From the NCBI GenBank assembly GCA_903854805.1, contig CAINXK010000288.1, positions 1-20,161 on the forward strand: a stretch of 20,161 bases of DNA, in the 5' to 3' direction. This document shows positions 13,162-20,161 of this stretch, in pieces. Source of the stretch: an uncultured Anaerolineae bacterium (lineage in GTDB: Bacteria > Chloroflexota > Anaerolineae > Anaerolineales > Villigracilaceae). A program made the position numbers and the translations under genes. The notes beneath the pieces are model-generated. The model was not told where the DNA came from and searched no databases. It worked only from the letters and a program-made list of their open reading frames with translations. Within the stretch, counting starts at the first letter, position 1, and the number at the start of each line of letters is the position of its first letter.

Positions 13162-13923
13162 TCAGCCAATGCGTCCGAGAGAAGCGATCGATTTGCCCAA
13201 TAATTCGTCCTGGTTTTGAACCATCTTCTGGGCTGCTTCGTACGATCTGGCAACTTCCACCAGTTGGGTCATCAATTGGGACGGGTTGGCGTTGGATGCC
13301 TCAAGGTAACCCTGCCTGACCCGGGGAATGTCCTGGCTGGTTGAATCAGCCGGGCCGGTGAAAAAATTTCCTTCAGTATGCTGAAGTTCTTCTTCTGGCT
13401 TATCAAAGACGCCGAAGCCTAACTTGACGACTTCAGCTCCATTTACGCTGATGGTGCCATCAGGGGCAACAGCAACATCTCCTTCAGGAAGGGTGATCTC
13501 CTGGCCGGAACTATCCAGCACTTTGTAGCCTTCCACGGTCACAAGTGTACTATTGGCATCACGAAGGAAACGGCCATCGCGGGTATAGCAATCTCCTTCG
13601 GTTGTCTTTACGCGAAAGAAACCGTTGCCTTCGATGGCAAGATCGAGCTGATTTCCGGTGTCTTGCATGGCACCCTGGGAATAATCGATAAATTCCTGGC
13701 TGATTTGGGAACCCAGGCCCATTGTGCCAAGGTAATCCAAAGAATTAGATTGCGATGAATTCTGTGGGGAATACACCGTCTGATTCTGCATAAAATCTTC
13801 CACCGTGAAAAGGACTTGCTTAAATCCAGGTGTTTGCAGATTGGCAATATTATGGGAAAGAGCCTGCTGCCGGGCAATATTAACCACCATGGCAGAAACA
13901 GCTGAATAGAGACCTTTTATCAT
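13162..13923 (-). CDS. flgF: Flagellar rod protein, FlgF/FlgG family
   Basis: This 253-residue paralogue of the neighbouring FlgG opens MIKGLYSAVSAM, has the rod motif SHNIANLQTPGFK (23-35), AIEGNGFFRV in the middle, YTRDGRFLRDAN, and the C-terminal block LEASNANPSQLM. It belongs to the same hook-basal-body family and probably forms the proximal part of the rod (FlgF role). It overlaps the upstream small gene by four bases (ATGA), so translation is probably coupled. It could equally be described as a second FlgG, as with FlhO and FlhP in Bacillus. Family membership is sure and the exact subfamily is not. Confidence 0.72.
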   Translation of the reverse strand: MIKGLYSAVSAMVVNIARQQALSHNIANLQTPGFKQVLFTVEDFMQNQTVYSPQNSSQSNSLDYLGTMGLGSQISQEFIDYSQGAMQDTGNQLDLAIEGNGFFRVKTTEGDCYTRDGRFLRDANSTLVTVEGYKVLDSSGQEITLPEGDVAVAPDGTISVNGAEVVKLGFGVFDKPEEELQHTEGNFFTGPADSTSQDIPRVRQGYLEASNANPSQLMTQLVEVARSYEAAQKMVQNQDELLGKSIASLGRIG

Positions 13924-14339
13924 CTTAGTTTATCTCCATAGCTTACATTTTTTTGTTGTACATTCAAAACAAGCTGAACCTCTTCACGGGTCATACTAAA
14001 CTGACGGGCAATATCAACATCCGACATTTTGGCGCTGGACATGGCACCAATCAAGCGGTTTCGCTCCAAAACTGCAGATGTTGAATCGATCGAGTTAGGT
14101 TGGTTGACGCGTGCCTGCGTCACCTGCAGGAGTGTTTTGAAATCTGACTGACCCATAAGGCCAGCAGATGGCGCGGTGGTTTGTGGCTGAGCAGTACTGG
14201 CCACCAGCCCGCGGATCTCATCGACCACCGGCATCATCCGTTTGGCCTGAGACTGCCGATTCTGAGCAAGCGCAGTTTCGCGAGCAAGCTGCAAAACGTA
14301 CAACGAATCTTCGAGAGAAACTTTAGGAATACTACTCAT
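13920..14339 (-). CDS. Small protein with HTH-like C-terminus in the flagellar operon
   Basis: This 139-residue protein was not recognised with confidence. The first 45 residues are helical, with many Gln, Ala and Arg residues. Residues 47-60 are a low-complexity linker rich in Thr, Gln, Ala and Pro. The C-terminal segment MSDVDIARQFSMTREEVQLVL (105-125) looks like a helix-turn-helix and resembles the end of the DUF6115/SwrB and DUF2802 groups. No membrane segment is present, unlike SwrB. It overlaps the end of fliA by eight bases and the start of the FlgF-like gene by four. The position right after the sigma factor is the one swrB holds in Bacillus. A role in flagellar assembly or FliA control is inferred from position and the motif only. 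Confidence 0.6.
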   Translation of the reverse strand: MSSIPKVSLEDSLYVLQLARETALAQNRQSQAKRMMPVVDEIRGLVASTAQPQTTAPSAGLMGQSDFKTLLQVTQARVNQPNSIDSTSAVLERNRLIGAMSSAKMSDVDIARQFSMTREEVQLVLNVQQKNVSYGDKLR

Positions 14340-15087
14340 TTTTCATAATCGCTTTCAGATTAATGATTGCGCGGGCATGAAGTTGACATACCCGAGACTC
14401 TGTAATTTCCAGAACTTTACCAATTTCCTTGAAGGTAAGTTGATCATTATAATATAAGGATAAGATTATCTTCTCACGTTCGGCCAGGCTTTGGATAGCG
14501 TTTGTCATTTCATCAATCAAACTTCCCGCTTCCATCACATCAGACGGGTCAGACTGGGTTTCATCACGCAGATGTTCGTGCATGGTTCCGTCGCCATCCT
14601 GGTCTGCATCCATCATCACGTCGAGTGAAACTAGTATACGGTTAGAATCCGCCAGGCCTTCCTGGATTTCTTCCACTTTGATCCCAAGCCGAACAGCAAT
14701 CTCGCTTTCGGTAGGTTCACGCAGGTTCTCAGACCATAAGATTGAAATGGTTTTTTGGATCAGGCGTGTGCGCTTGCGGGCGGTACGCGGCATCCAATCA
14801 GATGTTCGTAAATAATCCAAAATTTTGCCGCGAATACGTAAACTGGCATAGGTACTGAAACGCGCACCAAATTTTGGGTCAAACCGGTCGACGGCCTCGA
14901 TCAAACCAAGCAAACCCTGGTGAGCCATATCCTCATAATCGCTGCCCACTTCCTGAGAAATTCCCATCCGCCCAAGCAAGTAATGGACCAGTGGAACTGA
15001 GCGCAGGACCAGCTTTTCACGCAGCTCGGGGGAGCGCGTTACAAGAAATTCATCCAGGATATCAACGGCTTCAATGGGGGTCTCCAT
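14332..15087 (-). CDS. fliA: Flagellar RNA polymerase sigma factor FliA (sigma-28/sigma-D)
   Basis: The 251-residue sigma-70-family protein has region 2 (about 30-100) with EDMAHQGLLGLIEAVDRFDP and FSTYASLRIRGKILDYLR, typical of FliA/WhiG proteins, which lack region 1. Region 3 follows (EIAVRLGIKVEEIQ). Region 4, near 200-246, has the HTH LTFKEIGKVLEITESRVCQLH. It directs RNA polymerase to late flagellar genes, including the candidate promoter upstream of flgM. The ATG lies three bases after the preceding gene, with GAGG upstream. The antagonist FlgM is encoded 2 kb downstream in the same direction. Confidence 0.94.
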   Translation of the reverse strand: METPIEAVDILDEFLVTRSPELREKLVLRSVPLVHYLLGRMGISQEVGSDYEDMAHQGLLGLIEAVDRFDPKFGARFSTYASLRIRGKILDYLRTSDWMPRTARKRTRLIQKTISILWSENLREPTESEIAVRLGIKVEEIQEGLADSNRILVSLDVMMDADQDGDGTMHEHLRDETQSDPSDVMEAGSLIDEMTNAIQSLAEREKIILSLYYNDQLTFKEIGKVLEITESRVCQLHARAIINLKAIMKNE

Positions 15088-15090
15088 GGT

Positions 15091-15540
15091 TTATTGGGCC
15101 TCAAACAGGTTGGCATTCATTATTTCCTGCTCGACTAAATCATCTGGCCTATTCAGCTTTTCTTGCGCTGTTTTTGCCTTTTGAAGTTCTTCTTCTTGCT
15201 CAGCAAGACTGGCTTTTAATGCGCCCGCTGAGATCTGCCATGAAACCAGGGTGAGCAGTCCGCCGATCGTCAGAGTAGTTACACTTGTTCGGATAACAAG
15301 GTCAATCAGACTTGCACCCATGACAAGCGATGTAATGACAACCGTTAAGCTCGCAATAATAACGACAATTGCAGAGATGGTATATGCAAGTTCAACCAAA
15401 ACCGGTAAGTGTAAGACTTCGGTATCCTTTTTTTTCTTGTCGACCTTAGGGTTGGGTGCAAGTTTTACAGACTCGGCCGGGGGCTGGTTGTCTGGCAGGT
15501 TACCCTTCTTTTCGTTGGTTTTCGAGCTTTCTTTATTCAT
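15091..15540 (-). CDS. Uncharacterised membrane protein between flhF and fliA
   Basis: I do not recognise this 149-residue protein. Its N-terminal 45 residues are polar and Lys-rich (KVDKKKKD near 32-39). Two hydrophobic segments follow at about 50-74 and 79-101, then a charged, probably coiled segment at 107-131 (SLAEQEEELQKAK) and an acidic tail. A hairpin of two transmembrane helices with both ends in the cytoplasm fits the positive residues. The gene overlaps the end of flhF by four bases (ATGA) and fliA starts three bases after it, so it is translated as part of the flagellar block. In many bacteria flhG, a MinD-like ATPase and partner of FlhF, fills this slot. This protein has no ATPase motif, so it is not FlhG. 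Confidence 0.7.
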   Translation of the reverse strand: MNKESSKTNEKKGNLPDNQPPAESVKLAPNPKVDKKKKDTEVLHLPVLVELAYTISAIVVIIASLTVVITSLVMGASLIDLVIRTSVTTLTIGGLLTLVSWQISAGALKASLAEQEEELQKAKTAQEKLNRPDDLVEQEIMNANLFEAQ

Positions 15541-16856
15541 TTATTCCACTCTTTTCCAAACAAAGCAGAAACAAGACGAGCCGGATCAACCACTTCCAAA
15601 TGACGAGCTGCTTCTTTGCCCGTTGTAAAAAAACCAAGTGGAACCTGATTTTTGCGAGCAAAATTATAAACACTACCGAATAAATGCGTTTCATCCAACT
15701 TTGTGATGATGATGCCATCCAAGTTGAAAACTCCCAGCGAGGCAGATAATTGGAATAAATCCATCTCTTTGGTAGTAGCAGAAGCTACCAGATAGGTACA
15801 ACGCTTGGGAATTTCTGCCAACAAGGCACCCAGTTCAACCATCTGGCTTTCGCTGCAAGGGTTGTAGCCAGGTGTGTCCAATAAGAAAAGATCTGTGTCT
15901 TGTGCACCCTGTAGGATTTTCTTTAAGTCGTCAGGGCTATATACCAGTTTTAGATTCAAACCCAGAGCATCTGTATATGCACGCGCTTCAGCAATGGCAC
16001 CGATCCGGACTGTATCTGCACATACCCATGTGACCGTTTTATTCAACTTTTGGGTGAAGAATAGTGCCAACTTGGCAATGGCAGATGTTTTGCCGCTGCC
16101 ACTCGAACCGATCAGGCAAACCACGTTACTGGGAACGTAGACCCCAAGCCCTTGCTGGACACGCAGTTCGGCACCGAGGAGTTGGGTGATGTATTTTTTG
16201 CAGGTTTCTTGCTCAGACAAAGTACCCGGGCTGAGAGTTTCCATGGCTACATTCATCAAACCATCAATCAATGTGGCATCCACGCCCTGGCTGGTTAATT
16301 GCTGATGGATCTTTTTCAGCCCGGCAGGAAGATCATTCTCTTCGGTAAGTGGTTTAATGGCCGGTTTTTTTGAGGCGGAAGCGGGAACCGGGAGCTGCTG
16401 GGTCCTGGCTCGGGCCGGACGCTCAGCGGGCTTTACGAGAGCTTGCTCATCATTTACAACCGCCTGAGCAGGTTCCCATGGGGTCAATTTCGATGTAGAT
16501 TTTTTAGTACGGGTAGAACCATAGTCATAAGAAGCCGAAATGGGAGCGCTCAGATCGTCGTTCACCCATTCGATATCGGGTGTTTCTTCCACAAATTCGA
16601 CACCATTCTGATTTGCTGCAGGGCGCAGAACCGGGGCTTTGGATGCAGCTTTTTTGGGGCTTGGTGCAGGAGTGACATCAGAAAGAGTGTCAGGTGTTGT
16701 CGCCACAACTTCAATTGCGGATTGCTTCCAAGGATTCCAGGATGGGCCAGTGGGGATTTCACGCGTAGAAATAACAATAGCATTGGCTCCCAGCTCTTCC
16801 TGGACCATTTGCAAAGCTTTCAACATTGATTCTGATCGAAAGGTTTTAGTAACCAC
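15537..16856 (-). CDS. flhF: Flagellar placement GTPase FlhF
   Basis: FlhF is an SRP-type GTPase that sets flagellum position and number. The 439-residue protein has a short N-terminal basic domain (about 1-55), a long low-complexity linker (about 60-170) rich in Pro, Ala and Lys, an N-type helical segment (175-230), and the G domain. The P-loop is GSSGSGKT (250-257), where GPTGVGKT is usual. DTPG at 327-330 replaces the common DTAG. TKLD (385-388) is standard. The start codon is GTG with GAGGA just upstream, overlapping the end of flhA. The call is secure. The divergent G1 and G3 suggest altered GTPase behaviour, which cannot be judged from sequence. Confidence 0.92.
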   Translation of the reverse strand: MVTKTFRSESMLKALQMVQEELGANAIVISTREIPTGPSWNPWKQSAIEVVATTPDTLSDVTPAPSPKKAASKAPVLRPAANQNGVEFVEETPDIEWVNDDLSAPISASYDYGSTRTKKSTSKLTPWEPAQAVVNDEQALVKPAERPARARTQQLPVPASASKKPAIKPLTEENDLPAGLKKIHQQLTSQGVDATLIDGLMNVAMETLSPGTLSEQETCKKYITQLLGAELRVQQGLGVYVPSNVVCLIGSSGSGKTSAIAKLALFFTQKLNKTVTWVCADTVRIGAIAEARAYTDALGLNLKLVYSPDDLKKILQGAQDTDLFLLDTPGYNPCSESQMVELGALLAEIPKRCTYLVASATTKEMDLFQLSASLGVFNLDGIIITKLDETHLFGSVYNFARKNQVPLGFFTTGKEAARHLEVVDPARLVSALFGKEWNK

Positions 16857-16864
16857 GCTATCCT

Positions 16865-18958
16865 CTAATCTATCTTAACCATGCCATGCGCTTTAACTTT
16901 TACGCCCTGCCCGACTTCAGAGAAAGCCATGACGATTAGATTGGTCAGGGATTGATCTACGAGCCGGCGAAACGCCAAGCGAAGTTCACGTGGGCACAGC
17001 AGGACGGGGAAATGACCGGTTTGTGCCAAAGCTTCCATTTGCTCACCGGTCTTTACCAGGATGCGTTGAGCCAGACCAGCATCGATCTGGAAACCCGGAG
17101 AACCTTCCGATGAAACCAATGATGAACGTAGGGTAGATTCCAGTTGTGGCGAAAGCGTAAAGACGTGAATGGTATTGGTTTCGTCCTTATACTGGTTGGA
17201 AATTGTGTTTGCCATGGTCTGTCGAACTGCTTCAGCCAGGATGTGCGGGTCACGGGTCATCATGGCATTGTTCGCCAGAACTTCCAAGATACCTGTCAGA
17301 TCACGGATCGGGATTCGTTCGCGCAGCAAATTGCGCAGAACACTCTGGGTTTCTCCCAAGCTGAGCATTTCTGGCACAACACCGTCAACGGATGCAGGGC
17401 TTCTCTGGCGCAGCTGGTTGAGCATTTCCTGTACCATCTGGCGGCTGAGCAGATCTGAAGATAAATTTCTGACAATCTCGGTGATATGCGTGCATAAAAC
17501 CGACAGCGGGGTGACGACTGTGTAACCTTTTAACTCAGCCTGGCTTTGCTCGGCTTCGCTAATCCAGATCGCCGGAAGACCAAAAGCGGGCTCTGAGGTT
17601 GGAATTCCCTGGATCGGTTCATCGATATCTGAACCAGGGATGGCGAGCAGGCGATCAAGCATGATCTCACTTGAAGCTACCTCTTGTCCGCGAATTTTTA
17701 TCCGATAGGACTGTGGAGAGAGGCGCAGATTGTCACGAATTCGGACTACTGGCAGGATCAAGCCCATTTCGCTCATCAATTGACGCCGAATACCAGTAAT
17801 GCGGCGCAATAGATTATCCTGAGAATCTTCGTCAATAATCGGGATCAGGCTGTAACCAATTTCCAATTCTATAGGATCAACCACAACCATCTCGAGCATT
17901 TGTTCAGGGGTTTCGGCATCAGTGGATATGGCAGGGACGCTGCTGGAAATTTCTTCAAGCGCAGTAGTAGTATCCGATTCGGCTTTATTGACCAGGAATG
18001 CGCCAACACCCAACCCAACACTGACCATGGCGAATGGAATGGTTGGTAACCCAGGCACCAGCATCATCAGTCCAACCACTAAGGCCGCGACTGCCAAAAC
18101 GTTGAAATTAGCGACCTGGGCCGAGACTTCGGAACCCAGGGAAGATTCAGATGTAGAACGGGTGACGATCAGACCGGCTGCAGCCGAAACCAGCAACGAT
18201 GGAACCTGAATGGCAAGCCCGGCACCGATTGTCAACAGGACGTAAGTCTGCAATGCAGAAACAAGCGGCATACCACGTTGAAGTACGCCAATAACAAAGC
18301 CGCCCACAATATTGACAACCATAATGATAATTGCGGCGACTGCATCACCGCGCACAAACTTGCTTGCGCCGTCCATAGCGCCGTAGAAATCTGCTTCAGC
18401 TTCAATCGCCTTGCGCCGCTGGCGAGCCTGGGTTTCATCAATCAATCCGGCGTTCAGATCGGCATCAATTGCCAGCTGTTTACCAGGCATGGCATCCAGG
18501 GTGAAACGAGCTGCAACTTCAGCAACACGCCCGGCACCACTGTTGATAACAACGAACTGGATGATCATAAGGATGAGAAAAATAACCACACCGACGACAT
18601 AATTGCCACCGACGATCAGGTTACCAAAAGTTGTAATAATCTGACCGGCATCACCACTTAAAAGAATTAAGCGGCTGACCGAGACGTTGATACCGAGGCG
18701 AAATAATGTAACCAGCAACAGCACAGTTGGAAAAACCGAAAATTCCATTGGCTGCTTAATGAACATGGTGAGCAGAACAATTCCGATGGAAACAGCAATA
18801 CTCAGCGCTATGGCCAGATCGACTAAAAAGGCTGGCAGGGGGATAAGCAGCATGCCCACAAGCATTACAAGGCTAAGCGCCATTACAATATCATTTGAGC
18901 GCAGCAGCCCTTGCAATGCGACGATGATCGGGGTTTTATTGGGAGCGGTAGTTGCCAT
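16865..18958 (-). CDS. flhA: Flagellar export gate protein FlhA
   Basis: FlhA is the large export-gate subunit that docks chaperone-cargo complexes. The 697-residue protein has about eight hydrophobic segments in residues 20-325. Between them is the family signature around 144-168 (RVAEVAARFTLDAMPGK then QLAIDADL). The cytoplasmic C-terminal domain begins near 350, with the conserved PAFGLPAIWI at about 456-466. Length is close to the enteric protein (692). Its ATG overlaps the flhB stop as TAATG, and AGGAAA lies upstream, so the two gate subunits are coupled. Confidence 0.96.
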   Translation of the reverse strand: MATTAPNKTPIIVALQGLLRSNDIVMALSLVMLVGMLLIPLPAFLVDLAIALSIAVSIGIVLLTMFIKQPMEFSVFPTVLLLVTLFRLGINVSVSRLILLSGDAGQIITTFGNLIVGGNYVVGVVIFLILMIIQFVVINSGAGRVAEVAARFTLDAMPGKQLAIDADLNAGLIDETQARQRRKAIEAEADFYGAMDGASKFVRGDAVAAIIIMVVNIVGGFVIGVLQRGMPLVSALQTYVLLTIGAGLAIQVPSLLVSAAAGLIVTRSTSESSLGSEVSAQVANFNVLAVAALVVGLMMLVPGLPTIPFAMVSVGLGVGAFLVNKAESDTTTALEEISSSVPAISTDAETPEQMLEMVVVDPIELEIGYSLIPIIDEDSQDNLLRRITGIRRQLMSEMGLILPVVRIRDNLRLSPQSYRIKIRGQEVASSEIMLDRLLAIPGSDIDEPIQGIPTSEPAFGLPAIWISEAEQSQAELKGYTVVTPLSVLCTHITEIVRNLSSDLLSRQMVQEMLNQLRQRSPASVDGVVPEMLSLGETQSVLRNLLRERIPIRDLTGILEVLANNAMMTRDPHILAEAVRQTMANTISNQYKDETNTIHVFTLSPQLESTLRSSLVSSEGSPGFQIDAGLAQRILVKTGEQMEALAQTGHFPVLLCPRELRLAFRRLVDQSLTNLIVMAFSEVGQGVKVKAHGMVKID

Positions 18959-20055
18959 TAGCTATTTCCTATTGGGTTCATAATGGGGGCTGCTGAGCGC
19001 GATTTGTCGGGCGCTTTTCCTCGCAACCGGTAAACATATGCCAGGACTTCGGCCATAGCCACATAAAGATCGGGGGAAATTTCTTGACCGACTTCAATAG
19101 TCTTGTAAATCCCGCGTGCAAGCGGGATGTTCTGGACGACAGGAATATTGTTTTCCTTGGCAATCGCCACAATTCTTTGCGCTACCCGGAAGGGACCTTT
19201 TGCTAACACTTTTGGGGCACCCATACCTTCATGATATTCAATCGCAACCGCCAGGTGGGTTGGGTTAGTAACCACAACCGTTGCCTTGGGGACATTCGAC
19301 ATCATGCGTCCGCGAGCCATTTGGCGCTGCATGTTGCGCACGCGACTCTTCAACATGGGGTCGCCTTCTGAACGTTTGAACTCTTCCTTTACTTCTTCCT
19401 TGCTCATACGAAGGTTTTTGTAAAGTTCCCAGCGTTGGTAGGCATAATCGGCAACTGCCAGAATAAGGTACATACTGCCAACCCGGATTGTTAGATCCAC
19501 GCACAACTCAGCAAAACGGTTCACTGCTGTGAAGAAATCATATTGGGCGAAAGCGAGCATCTCTGGATAATTTGTATTCAAAAAACCATAAGCAAACCAG
19601 GTCACCCAGCCAAGCTTTAGCAAAGACCGAAGTAGTTCAATCAAACCATGGGTTGAAAATATCCGTTTGAAGCCTTCAAGAGGGTTTACACGGCTAAAAT
19701 CAAAACCGATCTTCTTGCTAGCCCATAAAAACTGGGTTTGACTGACAGTCACAATAATACCGGTAAGTAAAAGACCAACAATAATCAAACCTAAAGATGG
19801 CAAAACCTGCCATGCAAACGAATAAGCTGTTTTTTTAAGCCACTGAGACGACAGTTCGGTTCCAGGGAGTTCAATAATGACATTTGTGACCAATTCTTTT
19901 AGCGCAGTAACCAATTGCGCACCTGGACCTCGTAAAAGGTAAGCACCAACAAGCAGAATAACCGCGGTATTTAATTCCTGGCTGCGAACAACCTGGCCTT
20001 TCTCACGAGCTTCCTCGAGACGACGACTACTTGGGGCTTCAGTTTTATCTGCCAT
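18958..20055 (-). CDS. flhB: Flagellar export gate and substrate-specificity protein FlhB
   Basis: FlhB has four membrane helices and a cytoplasmic domain whose self-cleavage switches export from rod and hook subunits to filament subunits. In this 365-residue protein the cleavage motif N264-P265-T266-H267 is intact (VTNPTHLAVA). The N-terminus starts with the family's KTEAPSSRRLEEAREKGQV, and hydrophobic segments lie at about 30-48, 84-106, 141-160 and 185-205. It begins nine bases after the fliR stop with no evident Shine-Dalgarno, so translation probably depends on fliR. The order fliR-flhB-flhA is standard. Confidence 0.96.
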   Translation of the reverse strand: MADKTEAPSSRRLEEAREKGQVVRSQELNTAVILLVGAYLLRGPGAQLVTALKELVTNVIIELPGTELSSQWLKKTAYSFAWQVLPSLGLIIVGLLLTGIIVTVSQTQFLWASKKIGFDFSRVNPLEGFKRIFSTHGLIELLRSLLKLGWVTWFAYGFLNTNYPEMLAFAQYDFFTAVNRFAELCVDLTIRVGSMYLILAVADYAYQRWELYKNLRMSKEEVKEEFKRSEGDPMLKSRVRNMQRQMARGRMMSNVPKATVVVTNPTHLAVAIEYHEGMGAPKVLAKGPFRVAQRIVAIAKENNIPVVQNIPLARGIYKTIEVGQEISPDLYVAMAEVLAYVYRLRGKAPDKSRSAAPIMNPIGNS

Positions 20056-20064
20056 ATCGTCTGG

Positions 20065-20161
20065 TTATTGTATAAACAGGAGCATGTTTTCTCCCATTAG
20101 CCGAAATAAATTGGTCAAGGAAGGTAAGAGAACCGCGAGTACCATCGCCATGGACAACAAA
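20065..20161 (-). CDS. fliR: Flagellar export gate protein FliR, C-terminal end only
   Basis: On the minus strand an open frame enters at the right edge (reading from 20160) and ends at TAA (20065-20067), giving 31 residues: a hydrophobic stretch MVLAVLLPSLTNLF, then RLMGENMLLFIQ. Such a hydrophobic last helix with a short tail fits the end of FliR, and fliR usually precedes flhB. Evidence is limited to this short end and the neighbour, so the call is mainly contextual. Confidence 0.65.
   Translation of the reverse strand, partial: LLSMAMVLAVLLPSLTNLFRLMGENMLLFIQ

Noticed and set aside
1..20161. CRISPR arrays, insertion sequences, tRNA or rRNA genes
   Set aside because: No regularly spaced repeats, transposase-like proteins, terminal repeats or tRNA-like folds were seen; the window is filled by flagellar and chemotaxis genes.

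Overview
The window is a flagellar and chemotaxis gene cluster. About 19.4 kb of densely packed genes run on the minus strand, so it is best read right to left. The gene set (CheC, CheD and two CheX phosphatases, a FlgM-FlgN-FlgK-FlgL-CsrA late block, and a small gene directly after the flagellar sigma factor) resembles Gram-positive, Thermotoga-like or other deep-branching motile bacteria rather than enterics. A motile member of the Chloroflexota (Anaerolineae-like) is my best guess. It is an inference from gene content, since no 16S or other phylogenetic marker is present.

Layout from right to left. (1) 20161-12404: export gate and early genes, namely fliR (C-terminus only), flhB, flhA, flhF, an unrecognised two-helix membrane protein in the place where flhG usually sits, the sigma-28 gene fliA, a small protein with an HTH-like C-terminus, an FlgF-like rod protein and FlgG. 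Several of these genes overlap or nearly abut, which suggests translational coupling. (2) 12406-8699: a late block, flgM-flgN-flgK-flgL-csrA. A close match to a sigma-28 promoter (TAAT-N15-GTCGATAA) overlaps the flgG stop codon and drives the block, and a strong hairpin closes it after csrA. (3) 8698-8378: the only long minus-strand spacer, holding an imperfect palindrome and at best a weak promoter for the next block. (4) 8377-797: a chemotaxis block, cheA-cheC-cheD-cheY-cheB-cheR-HDOD-cheX-cheX, ending near a long perfect inverted repeat. (5) 1-659: two plus-strand genes, the first only a 3' fragment. They are tandem paralogues of a small membrane-anchored protein with an MmpS-like extracellular domain, are convergent with the che block, and are probably unrelated to motility.

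How the parts fit. FliR, FlhB and FlhA form the export gate, and FlhF sets flagellar placement. FliA turns on late genes, and FlgM restrains FliA until it is exported. FlgN chaperones FlgK and FlgL, the hook-filament junction proteins. CsrA probably represses flagellin translation. CheA passes phosphate to CheY and CheB. CheR and CheB set receptor methylation, CheD deamidates receptors, and CheC and the two CheX proteins remove phosphate from CheY. No CheW, receptor, FliW, FlhG or flagellin gene lies in the window.

Most genes are recognisable members of known families. The least explained parts are the 149-aa membrane protein in the flhG slot, the 139-aa HTH-like protein after fliA, the CsrA with a long acidic tail, and the unusual set of CheY-P phosphatases (two intact CheX plus a CheC with one apparently dead site). 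I did not find an obvious wholly new system.
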